DNA of 64,000 nucleotides from Sandaracinus sp. Lineage in GTDB: Bacteria; Myxococcota_A; Polyangia; Polyangiales; Houyiibacteriaceae. The position numbers were made by a program, and so were the translations under genes. How positions within the stretch are numbered: the first letter of the stretch is position 1; every line of letters starts with the position of its first letter. Positions 1-8,962 of the stretch are shown here, one piece after another. Under the pieces are notes generated by a model. The model worked only from the letters and a program-made list of their open reading frames with translations, had not been told where the DNA came from and made no database searches. The DNA is taken from contig JACKEH010000002.1 of assembly GCA_020633125.1 (NCBI GenBank), forward strand, positions 1 through 64,000, read 5' to 3'.

Positions 1-1
1 A

Positions 2-1654
2 ACCTTCGACCTCGCGTTCTACACGCGCATGGCGTGGGGCCTCTCGCGCGGCGACCTCTGGGACCCGTTCCTCGAAGCCCACGTGCTCGGGCTTCACGTC
101 TCGCCCGTGCTCGCGCCGATCGGCGCGCTCGGGTGGATCGTGGGCACCGCGCCGGCACTCTTGCTCGCGCAATCGATCGCGTGCGCGCTCACCGCGCGAA
201 CCCTCGGTGTGCTCGCCGCCCGAAAGCTCGGGCCGGGCTATTTCGCGCTCGGTTTCCTCGCCTTCGCGCTGCACCCGAACTTGGTCCACGTCGCGACCTA
301 CGAAGCGCATCCCGGCACGCTCGCGCTCTTCCCGCTCGCGCTCGCGATCGAACGCCTCGACGCGGGAAGCCGCCGTGGCTTCGTGCTCGCGGTGATCGGC
401 GTGCTCTGCTGCCGGGAGGACCTCGCGCTCGTGACCGCGCTGCTCGGCCTCGGCGCGTGGTCGCGCTTCGGTCGTGGCTTGGCGCTCGGTATCGCGCTCG
501 GATCGCTCGCCTACCTCGCGCTCTTCGTCGCGGTATTGCACCCCCAGTTCGGGCCCGAAGATGGGTCCTTCGCGCTGCACTTCGGCGTCTTCGGCGACAC
601 CCCCGGCGCGGTCTTGGGGCGTTGGCTCTCGGAGCCGAGCGTGCTCTTCGCGCACTTGGCGGAAGGGAAGCGCGCGACCTACCTCGCGCGTGTCCTCTTG
701 CCGCTCGGGCTGCTGCCGCCGCTGCTCGGATGGCGCACGTGCCTCCCCGCGTTGCCGATCCTGGCGATCAACCTCGTCAGCGCGTTTCCGACGACGCCGA
801 ACCTCGACTCGCATTACCTCAGCCCCGCGCTGCCGTTCTTGGTCGCGGGCGCGATCGTGGGCGTCGCGCGCGGGCGCGCTTCGGACCGACGGGGTTGGGC
901 GATCGCGATCGTGAGCGCGAGCGTCGTCTTCTACGCCGCGCTCGGTCGTCTGCCGAACGACCCAGTCTTCTTCGCCGACGCGCGCACGGACGCGGCACGC
1001 ACGATCGTCGCTGCGATTCCGAACGACGTCTCGGTGCAGGCGCCCGATCCGCTCTTGCCGCACCTCGCCGAGCGCTCGCGGGTGCATCGCGCGCCGCCGC
1101 CCGACCGTGGCGCCGAGGTGGTCGTGCTCGACGTGTCGCACCGCGATCGCTACGCGCAGCGCGAGGACCTGCTGCGCACGACCGAAGAACCGCACGTGCG
1201 TGATTGGCTCGCACGTGAAGGCTACGGACCGATCGCGGCTGCGGGCCCCTACCTCGCGCTTCGTCGTGGCGCCGACCCGCGACATTTCCTGGAGCCCTTC
1301 GATGGCTCGGCGCCCGAGCGCGTGCGACTCACCTCATGCCTCGGTTTGGTCGGCGCGTGGCTCGTGCCCGACGGCGTCGCGCTCGAGCTCGTCGCGCACG
1401 GCCCGTGTCCGAACGACCTCGCGCTGCGGGTGGGTCCCGGCGAGCGCTCGCGCCGTGTGGATCTCCTCGCCGACGGCCTCGTCTCCCCCTCGCGCCTTCG
1501 CGCCGGCGATCGCTTCGTCTCGCGCCATCGCTTCCGTCCAGGGCTGCTCGACGCGGAGGTGTGGGTCGGCGCGTTGCGGTCCAGCGGCGCGCCGCCCGCG
1601 CACGGCGATCCCGTAAAGGTGCGGGTGCCGTTGCGAGGCGGTCCGACACGTTGA
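2..1654 (+). CDS. DUF2079 family integral membrane protein, 5' end outside window
   Basis: The frame is already open at base 2 and reads T-F-D-L-A-F-Y-T-R, matching the FDLxxxxQ-like start of DUF2079 proteins, so only the first codons are missing. About 310 residues of alternating hydrophobic helices follow, with the polar signatures GLHVSPVLAP, YEAHPGTLALFP and REDLAL that recur in the family. A soluble tail of roughly 230 residues ends the protein. DUF2079 proteins resemble polyprenol-dependent glycosyltransferases of the GT-C fold, but no reaction is established. The internal ATG at 29 is not the true start. Confidence 0.85.
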   Translation, partial: TFDLAFYTRMAWGLSRGDLWDPFLEAHVLGLHVSPVLAPIGALGWIVGTAPALLLAQSIACALTARTLGVLAARKLGPGYFALGFLAFALHPNLVHVATYEAHPGTLALFPLALAIERLDAGSRRGFVLAVIGVLCCREDLALVTALLGLGAWSRFGRGLALGIALGSLAYLALFVAVLHPQFGPEDGSFALHFGVFGDTPGAVLGRWLSEPSVLFAHLAEGKRATYLARVLLPLGLLPPLLGWRTCLPALPILAINLVSAFPTTPNLDSHYLSPALPFLVAGAIVGVARGRASDRRGWAIAIVSASVVFYAALGRLPNDPVFFADARTDAARTIVAAIPNDVSVQAPDPLLPHLAERSRVHRAPPPDRGAEVVVLDVSHRDRYAQREDLLRTTEEPHVRDWLAREGYGPIAAAGPYLALRRGADPRHFLEPFDGSAPERVRLTSCLGLVGAWLVPDGVALELVAHGPCPNDLALRVGPGERSRRVDLLADGLVSPSRLRAGDRFVSRHRFRPGLLDAEVWVGALRSSGAPPAHGDPVKVRVPLRGGPTR

Positions 1655-1834
1655 GCGCGGCGGTCTGGCGTCCGGGATACGAGCGGCGGAGCTTCCGTGA
1701 GCCGGGCGGGCGGGGGTTTCGACGAGCGGCGGAACGAGGTGCCAACGATCCCTCGCGCGACGCTCGACGAGACAACGAATGTCGGTCCCCATGGCGGCGC
1801 GGACCGTAGGCACGCGAGCGCGTCCGACAACCCG

Positions 1835-2245
1835 TCAGAGCGCGAGCGCCGCGCAGGCCGAACACCCGACGCCGAGCACCGACGCGCACGCGGACACGAG
1901 GGTGGACGGTCGTGCTCGAGGCCAGGCGAGGAAGGTTCGGTCGCAAGACCCGTCGGGGTCGAGACCGACGACCGCGTCGAAGCGCCCCGGAGGCTCGGTC
2001 AACGTCAACGCCACGTGCGCCGCGTCGCGTGTCACGTCGCACGAGGCGTGCATGATGCCGTGAAGACCGACACACGCCGCACATGAATCGCCGGCGCGAA
2101 GCTTCGAGCCGCAGGCGACGAACGCATGGGCCGCGCGGGCCGACGCCGGGGCTCGCGGCACGAGCGCGGACACGAGCATGAGCACGACGCACACCTCGAC
2201 GAAGCGCGAGAAACGCTGGGCTTCGATCGATGGGCCCTGGTGCAT
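1835..2245 (-). CDS. hypothetical Cys-containing exported or membrane protein
   Basis: I do not recognise a family. The frame encodes about 136 residues from ATG 2245. A hydrophobic stretch near the N-terminus (VCVVLMLVSALVP) followed by small residues looks like a signal peptide. The body holds spaced cysteines (ACGS, SCAAC, ASCDV, GSCDR) and ends in a small hydrophobic Cys/Ala segment. The frame extends to 2290, but that would crowd the divergent gene at 2323. Third-position GC and amino-acid composition look coding, unlike the opposite strand. Moderate confidence only. Confidence 0.5.
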   Translation of the reverse strand: MHQGPSIEAQRFSRFVEVCVVLMLVSALVPRAPASARAAHAFVACGSKLRAGDSCAACVGLHGIMHASCDVTRDAAHVALTLTEPPGRFDAVVGLDPDGSCDRTFLAWPRARPSTLVSACASVLGVGCSACAALAL

Positions 2246-2322
2246 CGACCTCCAACACACGCCGAACGCGGTGATGTTCCCGCTCGACACGGGCTCGCGT
2301 CGGGCCGTGCTACCTAGCTCGC

Positions 2323-2733
2323 ATGAGCTTCTCGAAGCGCTACGCCGAGCTGGCCGGGAAGCACCTCACGGTGCCGCTCGATCCCTCGCACGGTTGGTCC
2401 GAAGCCACCCTCGCCGAGGCCGAAGCGCGGCTCGGGTTCCGATTGCCGGCGGCGGTGCGTGCCTTCTACACGACGGTGGGTCGCCATCCCGAGCTCGACC
2501 TGCACCCGATCGTTCCGCCGGAGGAGCTCGAGGTCGAGGAACGCTTCCTCTTCTTCCTTCACGAGAACCAAGGCGTGGTGAGCTGGGGCGTGAAGGTCGA
2601 AGACGTCGGGCGCGACGATCCCGAGGCATGGCAACGGATCAACATGGAGCCCCCCGAGTGGCACAGCGAAGAGACCACGGTGTCGGGGCTGATCCAGTCG
2701 ATGTGGGAGTTCTTCTTCCCCGCCGAGGCGTGA
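2323..2733 (+). CDS. SMI1/KNR4 (SUKH) family protein
   Basis: A 136-residue cytoplasmic protein. The segment EARLGFRLPAAVRAFYTTVG matches the core SMI1/KNR4 motif (a short helix, then LPxxhxxFYxxxG). The acidic C-terminal part has conserved aromatic residues (WGVKVED, MWEFFF). SUKH proteins act as immunity proteins to secreted toxins in many bacteria and as general interaction modules elsewhere. No toxin gene lies next to it here, so immunity is not indicated. It runs divergently from the small exported protein at 1835-2245. Confidence 0.75.
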   Translation: MSFSKRYAELAGKHLTVPLDPSHGWSEATLAEAEARLGFRLPAAVRAFYTTVGRHPELDLHPIVPPEELEVEERFLFFLHENQGVVSWGVKVEDVGRDDPEAWQRINMEPPEWHSEETTVSGLIQSMWEFFFPAEA

Positions 2734-2847
2734 CGTCTCGCGCTTGGTTTGGACGCGAACTTCACCTTCGGAGGGTTCGTGCACCTCTCCCAGCCCGGCT
2801 TGTCGATGGTCGTGGGATTGCAGGCGGGCACGACGTTTCAGTGACGC

Positions 2848-3879
2848 TCAGCCCTCGTCGAGCCGCGCGCGCAGACGCTCGAGCAACGCCTCGTGGCGCG
2901 GCTGCCGAAGCTCCTCCGCGACCAGCGCGGCGACGAGCGGTTCGATCTCCGGTGAGGCGAGCGCATCGCGGGTCGGGCCGTGGTAGGTCGCGTCGACGCA
3001 GCGCACGCTGACCAGCGCGTCGATGCCGAGCCGTCGCCAGCGCTTACGGCTCGCTCGCTGGCCCAACGCCTTCGCGACGCCTTCCTGCATGCCGTCGACG
3101 TGCACGCCGTGTCCCGGGGTTCGCGCGAAGTTCGCGAAGGAGACGATCGTGCTCCACTTCGGACGAAGCGCCGAGCGCAACACCACGTCGGCTTGCCACG
3201 TCGCCTCGCGTGCGCGGCAGATCACCGTGGCTTCCTCCGCGCCGCGCGCGTCGAGCAACGCCTCCGGTCCGACGTACGGGCCGAGCACCCAACGCGTCAC
3301 GCCACGCGTGTCTTCGTGGATCAGCTCGACCTGCAATCCCGGCACGTGCGCGGCGATCACCTTCAATCGATCCGCCACGTCGTCGACGGGCCATCCCTGC
3401 GGCGGGAAGATCGTGGGATCGAGCGCGAAGCGCACGCGCGTCCCCACCGTCGATTCGATCGTGTCGGCCGGCCCGATCACGAGGCCGCGCCCGAACCGCT
3501 GCGTGAGGCCGCGGGTCGTGATCTCGACCTCCTCGCAGAGCGCCGTGACCAACGCCAAACCGAAGTCCGTCCCGACGCGCAGATGCACGTGGGGGGCGTG
3601 TCCGTCAGCGGTCGGTGAATCGTGAAACACCGTGGCGACCTCTTCGAGGAACGTGCGTCCCGAAGGGAGGCGCTCGGTGGAGATGCCCGGGCCGTCGTCG
3701 AGCACCTCTGCTTCGTTCGGACGCAACGCGATGCGGAGGTGGCGAACTTCGCCGATCAGCGCCTGATCGAGTGTGTTGCCGACCACCTCGTAGAGGAGCT
3801 CGGCAACGCCAAATCCGTCGTCGGTGCCCCCGACGTACATGCCAGGGCGTCGGCGAGCCGAGTCGACCAGGTCCAACAT
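2848..3879 (-). CDS. orphan GyrB/ParE-like GHKL ATPase without topoisomerase core
   Basis: The first 30 residues read like the GyrB N-terminus: RRRPGMYVGG (RxRPGMYIG), then YEVVGNTLDQA, the Bergerat N-box with E, N and D, then VLDDGPGIS for the G1 box. Later segments (LALVTALCEEVEI and VGTRVRFALDPTIFP) align with the GyrB SVVNALSE and GTTVxFxPDxxIF blocks, but the ATP-lid glycines are degenerate (RVGTDFG). The protein stops after about 343 residues, with no TOPRIM domain and no partner gyrA/parC. ATG 3879 was chosen because the family motif begins there; the longer open frame is non-coding in style. It lies 49 bp downstream of the lipoprotein gene 3929-5179 and may be co-transcribed. Function unknown; a nucleotide-regulated partner protein is possible. 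Confidence 0.7.
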   Translation of the reverse strand: MLDLVDSARRRPGMYVGGTDDGFGVAELLYEVVGNTLDQALIGEVRHLRIALRPNEAEVLDDGPGISTERLPSGRTFLEEVATVFHDSPTADGHAPHVHLRVGTDFGLALVTALCEEVEITTRGLTQRFGRGLVIGPADTIESTVGTRVRFALDPTIFPPQGWPVDDVADRLKVIAAHVPGLQVELIHEDTRGVTRWVLGPYVGPEALLDARGAEEATVICRAREATWQADVVLRSALRPKWSTIVSFANFARTPGHGVHVDGMQEGVAKALGQRASRKRWRRLGIDALVSVRCVDATYHGPTRDALASPEIEPLVAALVAEELRQPRHEALLERLRARLDEG

Positions 3880-3928
3880 CCACGAAGCCTGCCACGTCTG
3901 CGCAGCGAGGCCGTCGCCTTCGCGGGCG

Positions 3929-5179
3929 TCACGGAGCGCGCCACGGCCATGCGACGAAGACGTCGGGCAGCGGTGTACGACCCACCGGCGGATGCACCAT
4001 CTCGCCGGCCTCGTCCTCGAGCCGCAGCGTGAGCGCGCCGGCGGCGAGCGTGGCCACGAGCCGGAAGTGGTGCGCGTAGGGCTCACGCAAATCCTGGTCG
4101 TCGTCTTCCGTGGTGTCGGGATCGTCGCAGGGCTCGTTCATGCAGTCGGACTCACGCCAGCTCTCCAACGGGATCTCCGCGACCTTCCACGCCCCGTCGA
4201 TCACCGCGAGCACGAAGAGCGTGGTCGACGAGCCGTACTCCAACCCGGATCCGTCTTCGGCGTCCCCGCGACCCCCGTAGTGCGCCTCCACCCGAAACAC
4301 CCGACCGTAGGGCGCTCCCGCGTCGACCCACGTCGACTCGGCGACGTGCCCCTCGTCTCGAAAGATCGAGAAGGTGTCGGGGCAGGCGCTCACGAGCGGC
4401 ACCTCGAGCTCGCCAGCGACGGCGTCGTGCACCACCACCGAGTCCTGAAAGCAGCCGTCTTCCACGCCGAGGTCCGGAAGCGTCGTGTGCACGATCTCCG
4501 CGCGGCGAGCGGCGTCGCTTCCGGCCACCGGGGTCCGGGTCACCTCGGACGTCACCTCTTCTTCTTCGACCTCTTCCTCTTCTTCCTCCGGCATCGCCTC
4601 GGCCTCCGCGAGCCGCGCCTGCACCGTCGCGTTCGGTCGCCGCGTGAGCGACGCCCGGTAGCTCGTGATCGCGAGGAAACGATCGCCGTCTTCCTGCGCG
4701 AGACGACCGCGGTTGTAGAGGCACATCGCGTAGGGCACGCGGTCCGCTTCGGACTCCACGCCCGCGCGGCGACGAAAGACCGCGAGACCCGCTTCGATCT
4801 GCGTCTCCGCCGCCGCCCGATCGCCGGCGCGCAATGCGACGAAGCCCGCCTCGCAATGCAGACGCGCGTTGCCGGCTTCGCGATTGGCGAGCGCGACGAA
4901 GCGCGGCGCCGCGGTCGCGACGTCCCCCGCTCCCACCAAACGACGCAGCTCCGCGACCTCTTGGCGAAGCGTGCGGGTGCGCGCCGGGTCGACGATCGGT
5001 TCGCGACGTAGCCCCGCAGGCGTCCCGCGTTCGTCCGCGCCCGCGTGGCGCTCCGTCGTCGCTTCGTTCGCGCTCGACTCGTCGCTCGGCGACGTGGCGA
5101 CGACCGCCTCCGTCGTCGGAGCGGGAGCCTCCGTCTCCGAGCACGTGCAGGCTCCGATCACCAACCAGATGCAGGTCAT
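3929..5179 (-). CDS. TPR-type lipoprotein
   Basis: Starting at ATG 5179 the protein opens with MTCIWLVIGACTC, a short lipoprotein signal with lipobox IGAC. A Thr/Glu/Ser-rich linker leads to a helical repeat region (about residues 65-175: LRRLVGAGDVATAA, HCEAGFVALRAGDRAAA, YNRGRLAQEDGDRF) that looks like three TPRs. A run of glutamates and a beta-rich C-terminal domain with four cysteines follow. The longer frame to 5482 is antisense to the divergent penicillin-binding protein gene and is rejected. Probably anchored in the outer membrane; role unknown. Confidence 0.7.
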   Translation of the reverse strand: MTCIWLVIGACTCSETEAPAPTTEAVVATSPSDESSANEATTERHAGADERGTPAGLRREPIVDPARTRTLRQEVAELRRLVGAGDVATAAPRFVALANREAGNARLHCEAGFVALRAGDRAAAETQIEAGLAVFRRRAGVESEADRVPYAMCLYNRGRLAQEDGDRFLAITSYRASLTRRPNATVQARLAEAEAMPEEEEEEVEEEEVTSEVTRTPVAGSDAARRAEIVHTTLPDLGVEDGCFQDSVVVHDAVAGELEVPLVSACPDTFSIFRDEGHVAESTWVDAGAPYGRVFRVEAHYGGRGDAEDGSGLEYGSSTTLFVLAVIDGAWKVAEIPLESWRESDCMNEPCDDPDTTEDDDQDLREPYAHHFRLVATLAAGALTLRLEDEAGEMVHPPVGRTPLPDVFVAWPWRAP

Positions 5180-5313
5180 GCGTCGCACGCGCCCAGCGTC
5201 GCTCGCCTCGGTGCCGACGAGAAGAGCCTTCGTGCGTCCGTGAGAGGCGTGAGAGGCCGGGGACCCCCGCGGGTTCGGGAATGGCGACGTCGCGACTCGC
5301 CGTTCTCGCGCCC

Positions 5314-6285
5314 ATGCGAACGAACGCGCGTCTTGCCACGCTCCTCGCTTGTGCCGCGTGCGCGAGCTCCGGATCTCCGACCGACTCCGCGCCCACGGTG
5401 GCCACCGACGACACGCCGAGCGTGCTGGAGCGCGAGGTGCGCGCAGTGGTCGAGCGCGTGGCCTCGCGTCACGAAGGCGCACGCGTGGGGGTGCTCGTGC
5501 TCGATCCCCGCGACGGACGTGTCGTCGTCGCGGCTGGCAGCGGCGTGCTCGGCGACGACGAGCCGCTTCGCCGCGCGCCGACTGGCTCGACGTTCAAAGC
5601 GGTGACGCTCGCGGCCGCGCTCGGCGCCGGGCTCGATCCGTCGCGCGTCTTCGACGGCGCCGCGTGCTGTGGTGTACGCGACGCGCACCCACGCGCGCAG
5701 CTCGATCCCCGCACCACGATCGTGCACTCGTCCAACGTGGGCACCGCGCGCATCGTCGAGACCGTCGGCGCCGATCCGATCGTCGCGTTGGTCGACTCGC
5801 TCGCGTGGAACGAGGCCTTCGAGCTCGGCGGGCGTCACGCCGACGCGGCGCTCGTCCCGCACGACGACCCGGAGATGCATGCGCACTTCGCGAGCGGCAT
5901 CGGTACCGAAGCCACGCTTCTCCATCTGGCCAGCGCGTACGCTGCGATCGCGAACGGCGGCGAATGGATCGCGCCGACGACCCGAGGCGACGGTACGCGA
6001 CGTCGCGTGATGGACGCGCAGGTGAGCGCGACGCTGCTCGGCTTCCTCGAAGACGCCGTTCGCGAAGGCACCGGACAGCGCGCGCGCGTCGAGGGCGTGC
6101 GGGTCGCGGGCAAGACCGGCACCGTGCCGAACGGCGACGCGACGTACTCGCTCTTCGTCGGCCTCGCGCCCGTCGACGCGCCGACCCGCGTGATCGCGGT
6201 TCGCGTCGAGGCCCTCGGCGATCACCACGGTGGCAGCGCCGCGGCGCCGGTCTTCGCCGAGCTCTGGCCGCACGTCGCCCCCTGA
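5314..6285 (+). CDS. short penicillin-binding transpeptidase-domain lipoprotein
   Basis: All three serine acyl-transferase motifs are visible in order: SxxK as STFK (TGSTFKAVTL), SxN as SSN (IVHSSNVGTA) and KTG as GKTGT. The first two motifs sit in the first half of the chain and the last near the C-terminus. ATG 5314 gives a lipoprotein-like leader ending LLACAAC. At about 323 residues it lacks the N-terminal dimerisation domain and PASTA repeats of classical class B PBPs. It could crosslink peptidoglycan, act as a D,D-carboxypeptidase or bind beta-lactams. ATG 5281 is the alternative start. It is divergent from the TPR lipoprotein at 3929-5179. Confidence 0.75.
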   Translation: MRTNARLATLLACAACASSGSPTDSAPTVATDDTPSVLEREVRAVVERVASRHEGARVGVLVLDPRDGRVVVAAGSGVLGDDEPLRRAPTGSTFKAVTLAAALGAGLDPSRVFDGAACCGVRDAHPRAQLDPRTTIVHSSNVGTARIVETVGADPIVALVDSLAWNEAFELGGRHADAALVPHDDPEMHAHFASGIGTEATLLHLASAYAAIANGGEWIAPTTRGDGTRRRVMDAQVSATLLGFLEDAVREGTGQRARVEGVRVAGKTGTVPNGDATYSLFVGLAPVDAPTRVIAVRVEALGDHHGGSAAAPVFAELWPHVAP

Positions 6286-6620
6286 GCTTCCCGCGGGCGT
6301 CGAGGCAGACAGCGTGGGTGTGGTTCTCATCCTGACGCGAGCACAGGCGCCAGAACCGCGCTTCGCGCCTCGGAGACAGAGTCCGAGACGGCGCTTCACG
6401 CCACCGCCGCTTCGCGCCACCGCCGCTTCGCGGCCTCACGGCATCGCCGATCCCGCGCTTCGCGCCACGAACACCCACGAAACGCTGTCGATTCGTAACG
6501 TAGTCGAGCCTGAGAAGTGGGGGCGGCCCCGCCGACTTCTGGCCGGACGTCGCACCGTGAGCGGCACTGCGAGCGTCCACGCCGCGCCCCGCGACGACCG
6601 ACGAGACGCCGGAGTGAAGC
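6286..6620. other. intergenic region with short tandem and inverted repeats
   Basis: No coding frame is convincing. Near 6369-6388 CTCGGA and TCCGAG can form a small hairpin just after the penicillin-binding protein gene. At 6394-6425 the 16-bp unit CTTCRCGCCACCGCCG occurs twice, with a third degenerate copy. AGAAGT and ACTTCT near 6511-6541 flank a G/C-rich centre and could end the convergent yaeQ transcript; neither hairpin has a clear U-tract. Confidence 0.35.
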
Positions 6621-7154
6621 TCAGGGAAGCCGCTCGAGCGTGCCCTCGAAGGTCGCCTCGCCGCGCGTGAGGTAGAGCGTCCCTTCGCTGACCGTGAGGC
6701 TCCAACGCTCGTGGCGTTCCAGCGCGGCTTCGAGCGCGTCGAGCAACGAAGGCGGCAACACCCAGAGTTCGAGCGCTTCGCGTCGATGCACCGTGGCTTT
6801 GTCGAGCTCGCGCAGCCACGGCGTCGGATCCGCGTACGCGTAGACCACCGTGCGACCCGCGGCCTTCGATGCCCGGTGCAGACGCTCGGGCGAAGGTTGT
6901 CCGACCTCGATCCACACGCGGACGTCGCCCGCGGGATCGCGCACCCAAACCGCCGGATCGTCGGTGGCCGAGAGCCCGCGGCCGAAGTCGATGCCCTCCT
7001 CGTGCTGGAGCGCGTAGGCGAGCACACGCGCGATCATGCGACGCGGCGTCTCCGAAGGATGCTGCGCGACACGAAGGTCGAGCGATTCGTAGACGCTGCG
7101 CTCCACGTCGGAGAGCTCGATCGAGAAGCGGTGAATGGTCGCGCCGAGGGCCAT
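6621..7154 (-). CDS. yaeQ: YaeQ family protein
   Basis: From ATG 7154 the protein begins MALGATIHRFSIELSDVER and continues with YESLDLRVAQHPSE, GIDFGRGLSATDDPAVWVRD, WIEVGQPSPERLHRASKAA and VVYAYAD. These are hallmark YaeQ segments, and 177 residues is the usual family length. YaeQ adopts a PD-(D/E)XK nuclease-like fold; its physiological role is not settled. The cyclo-ligase gene ends 22 bp upstream on the same strand, so the two are probably co-transcribed. Confidence 0.9.
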   Translation of the reverse strand: MALGATIHRFSIELSDVERSVYESLDLRVAQHPSETPRRMIARVLAYALQHEEGIDFGRGLSATDDPAVWVRDPAGDVRVWIEVGQPSPERLHRASKAAGRTVVYAYADPTPWLRELDKATVHRREALELWVLPPSLLDALEAALERHERWSLTVSEGTLYLTRGEATFEGTLERLP

Positions 7155-7176
7155 GGTCTCTTGGGGCTTCGCGGGC

Positions 7177-7737
7177 TCACGCCACGCGCAGCGTTCGGGT
7201 GTCCGTGACGATGGCTTGCACCGGCACGTCGTGGGGGAGGCTCGGCACTTCGACCACCAGCTGGAAGTCGTAACCGACTGCGAGCCGAAACGCGTTCGGA
7301 AGCGTCGGCAAGAGCTGGTCGTAGTAGCCCTTGCCGTAGCCGATGCGGAAGCCGTTCGGGTCGAAGGCCAAGCCTGGAACGAGCACCACGTCCACCGAGG
7401 CGAGGTCCACGCGCGGCGCGTCCGGCGACGGCTCGGGCACACCGAAGCCGCTCTCGTCGAGCACGTCGCCGGGCTCGTGCGCGTGCAGGACAATCGCTTG
7501 CTCTTCGAGGTCCACGCGCGGAAGCGCGATGGCCACGCCACGCTCGCGAAGCCGCTGCACCGCGGGCGCGAGGTTCACCTCGCCATGAATCGCGACGAAC
7601 GCCGCGACCACCTTCGCCGACGCGAGCTCCGGTACCTCGAGCAGACGCTCGCCGATCTTTCGCGAACGCTCGGCGCGCGCCTCGCGCGGCAGCCCTTTTC
7701 GAACCGCGCGCATGCGACGCCGCAGCTCTTCCTTCAT
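7177..7737 (-). CDS. 5-formyltetrahydrofolate cyclo-ligase
   Basis: The C-terminal signature FDPNGFRIGYGKGYYDQLLP is the nucleotide/folate-binding block of the family, and the N-terminal helix MKEELRRRMRAVRKGLP matches its usual opening. The enzyme converts 5-formyl-THF to 5,10-methenyl-THF using ATP. ATG 7737 gives 186 residues, typical for the family. An in-frame GTG at 7791 would add 18 residues and cannot be excluded; the frame reaches 7920 but then overlaps the divergent gene. It precedes yaeQ by 22 bp. Confidence 0.88.
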   Translation of the reverse strand: MKEELRRRMRAVRKGLPREARAERSRKIGERLLEVPELASAKVVAAFVAIHGEVNLAPAVQRLRERGVAIALPRVDLEEQAIVLHAHEPGDVLDESGFGVPEPSPDAPRVDLASVDVVLVPGLAFDPNGFRIGYGKGYYDQLLPTLPNAFRLAVGYDFQLVVEVPSLPHDVPVQAIVTDTRTLRVA

Positions 7738-7918
7738 CCGCTGGCGGACGTGGTTCTCCCACGCGGCTTCGTCTTCGGGCGTGCCTCGCACCCGCGCTTC
7801 ATAGCACCGTCCCGCGCATCGGCTGCGCGCAGATCCCGCGCGTCGCGCAGACAGACCACCGAAATCACGAATGGTTTTGGACACTTGCGACGGCACAAGC
7901 CTTGAAATGGCGGCGGCC

Positions 7919-8161
7919 ATGCGTCGACTTTGGGTCTTCTTCTGGTGCGTGGGGGCGGTGCCGGCTTCGGCGCAGGTCTGCGGGAACGGCGTCTTGGAGG
8001 GCGACGAGTACTGCGAGGTGGACCCGCGCGGCGGCTACTACTTCAACGTCTCGGGCCTCGACTGCCGCGACCTCGGCTTCGACTACTGCACGCTCGGTTG
8101 TGTGGGCTGCGAGATGCATGCGCCCGACGGCGCCCCTCTCGGGCGCGATACGCTCCGCCCC
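7919..8161 (+). other. fragment: signal peptide plus one myxobacterial Cys-rich repeat, fused in frame to the methyltransferase
   Basis: This part encodes a cleavable signal peptide and a single repeat of the CGNGxxExGExC ... LGF ... LGC type that normally occurs several times in secreted proteins of this group. It stops being Cys-rich at MHAPDGAP and runs directly into the methyltransferase start. It is either the remains of a secreted-protein gene that lost its stop codon, or a true fusion. Confidence 0.55.
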
Positions 8162-8962
8162 ATGTCCGAGGGCTACATTCACGGCTATTCCGAAGAAGAG
8201 CGCCGCCGCCTCGTCGCGCAGGCCGAGCTCTGGCGGGAACGGTTCCTCGTGCCGGGTCTCGACTACCGTGCAGGAGAGAAGCTGTTGGAGATCGGCTGCG
8301 GCGTCGGCGCCGTGCTCGCGGTGTTGGGCGAGCACTTTCCCGGTTTGAACCTGACCGGCGTCGACCTCGTTCCGTCTCAGATTGCGGCGGCGAAAGACGA
8401 GCTCGCCTCGCGCGGCCTGCGCGCCGACCTGCGGGTGGCCGACGCGGGCGCCCTGCCCTTCGACGACGCGAGCTTCGACCACGTCTACGGCGTTTGGGTG
8501 CTCGAGCACGTGCGGGAGCCGCACCCGATCCTGCGCGAGGTTCGGCGCGTCCTACGCCCCGGCGGCACGGTCGCGTTTCACGAGACCGACTACGCGATGT
8601 TCCACGTCTTCCCCGACCACCCCGACGTGGCCTACCTCGGCGAGGCCCAGCGCGCGCTCTTTCGCCGCGAAGGCGACCCCCACGTCGCACGAGCCCTGGG
8701 CGCGCGCCTCGTGGCCACGGGCTTCGAAGACGTCACGAGCGGACCAATGGGCTTCCACTACTTCACGGGCGACCCGGAGCTCGCGCGCTTCACGGACTAC
8801 CTGCTCGGCTTTCTCGAGCCGATGGTCCCGCGTTTGGCGGAGCTCGGCTTCGACGAGGCACGGCTGCGCGAAGGCGTGGCCGCGATGCGTGCGTTGCCCT
8901 CGTTGCCCGAGGCCTCGATCACGCAGTTCGCGTTTCGCGCCACCGCCCGCGCTCCGCGTTGA
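7919..8962 (+). CDS. class I SAM methyltransferase with an in-frame secreted Cys-rich N-terminal stub
   Basis: Residues from about 82 onward (ATG 8162, MSEGYIHGYSEEERRRL) form a complete class I methyltransferase. Motif I is LLEIGCGVG, the acidic residue after beta-2 sits in TGVDLVPSQ, and the post-motifs are DAGALPFDDASFDHVYG and LREVRRVLRPGG. Ahead of it, in the same frame without a stop, lies a signal peptide (MRRLWVFFWCVGAVPASAQ) and one Cys-rich repeat (CGNGVLEGDEYCE ... CRDLGF ... TLGCVGC). A secreted enzyme would lack SAM, so the biological start may be 8162, making the front part a gene remnant. Neither start has a convincing Shine-Dalgarno sequence. Substrate unknown. Confidence 0.75.
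   Translation: MRRLWVFFWCVGAVPASAQVCGNGVLEGDEYCEVDPRGGYYFNVSGLDCRDLGFDYCTLGCVGCEMHAPDGAPLGRDTLRPMSEGYIHGYSEEERRRLVAQAELWRERFLVPGLDYRAGEKLLEIGCGVGAVLAVLGEHFPGLNLTGVDLVPSQIAAAKDELASRGLRADLRVADAGALPFDDASFDHVYGVWVLEHVREPHPILREVRRVLRPGGTVAFHETDYAMFHVFPDHPDVAYLGEAQRALFRREGDPHVARALGARLVATGFEDVTSGPMGFHYFTGDPELARFTDYLLGFLEPMVPRLAELGFDEARLREGVAAMRALPSLPEASITQFAFRATARAPR

Noticed and set aside
2323..2733. Toxin-immunity (polymorphic toxin) locus
   Set aside because: The SMI1/KNR4 protein has no toxin, secretion or repeat genes beside it.
7177..7920. 6S RNA gene next to the cyclo-ligase gene
   Set aside because: 6S RNA often precedes this gene in other bacteria, but the space upstream here is occupied by the divergent gene and no long bulged hairpin is seen.
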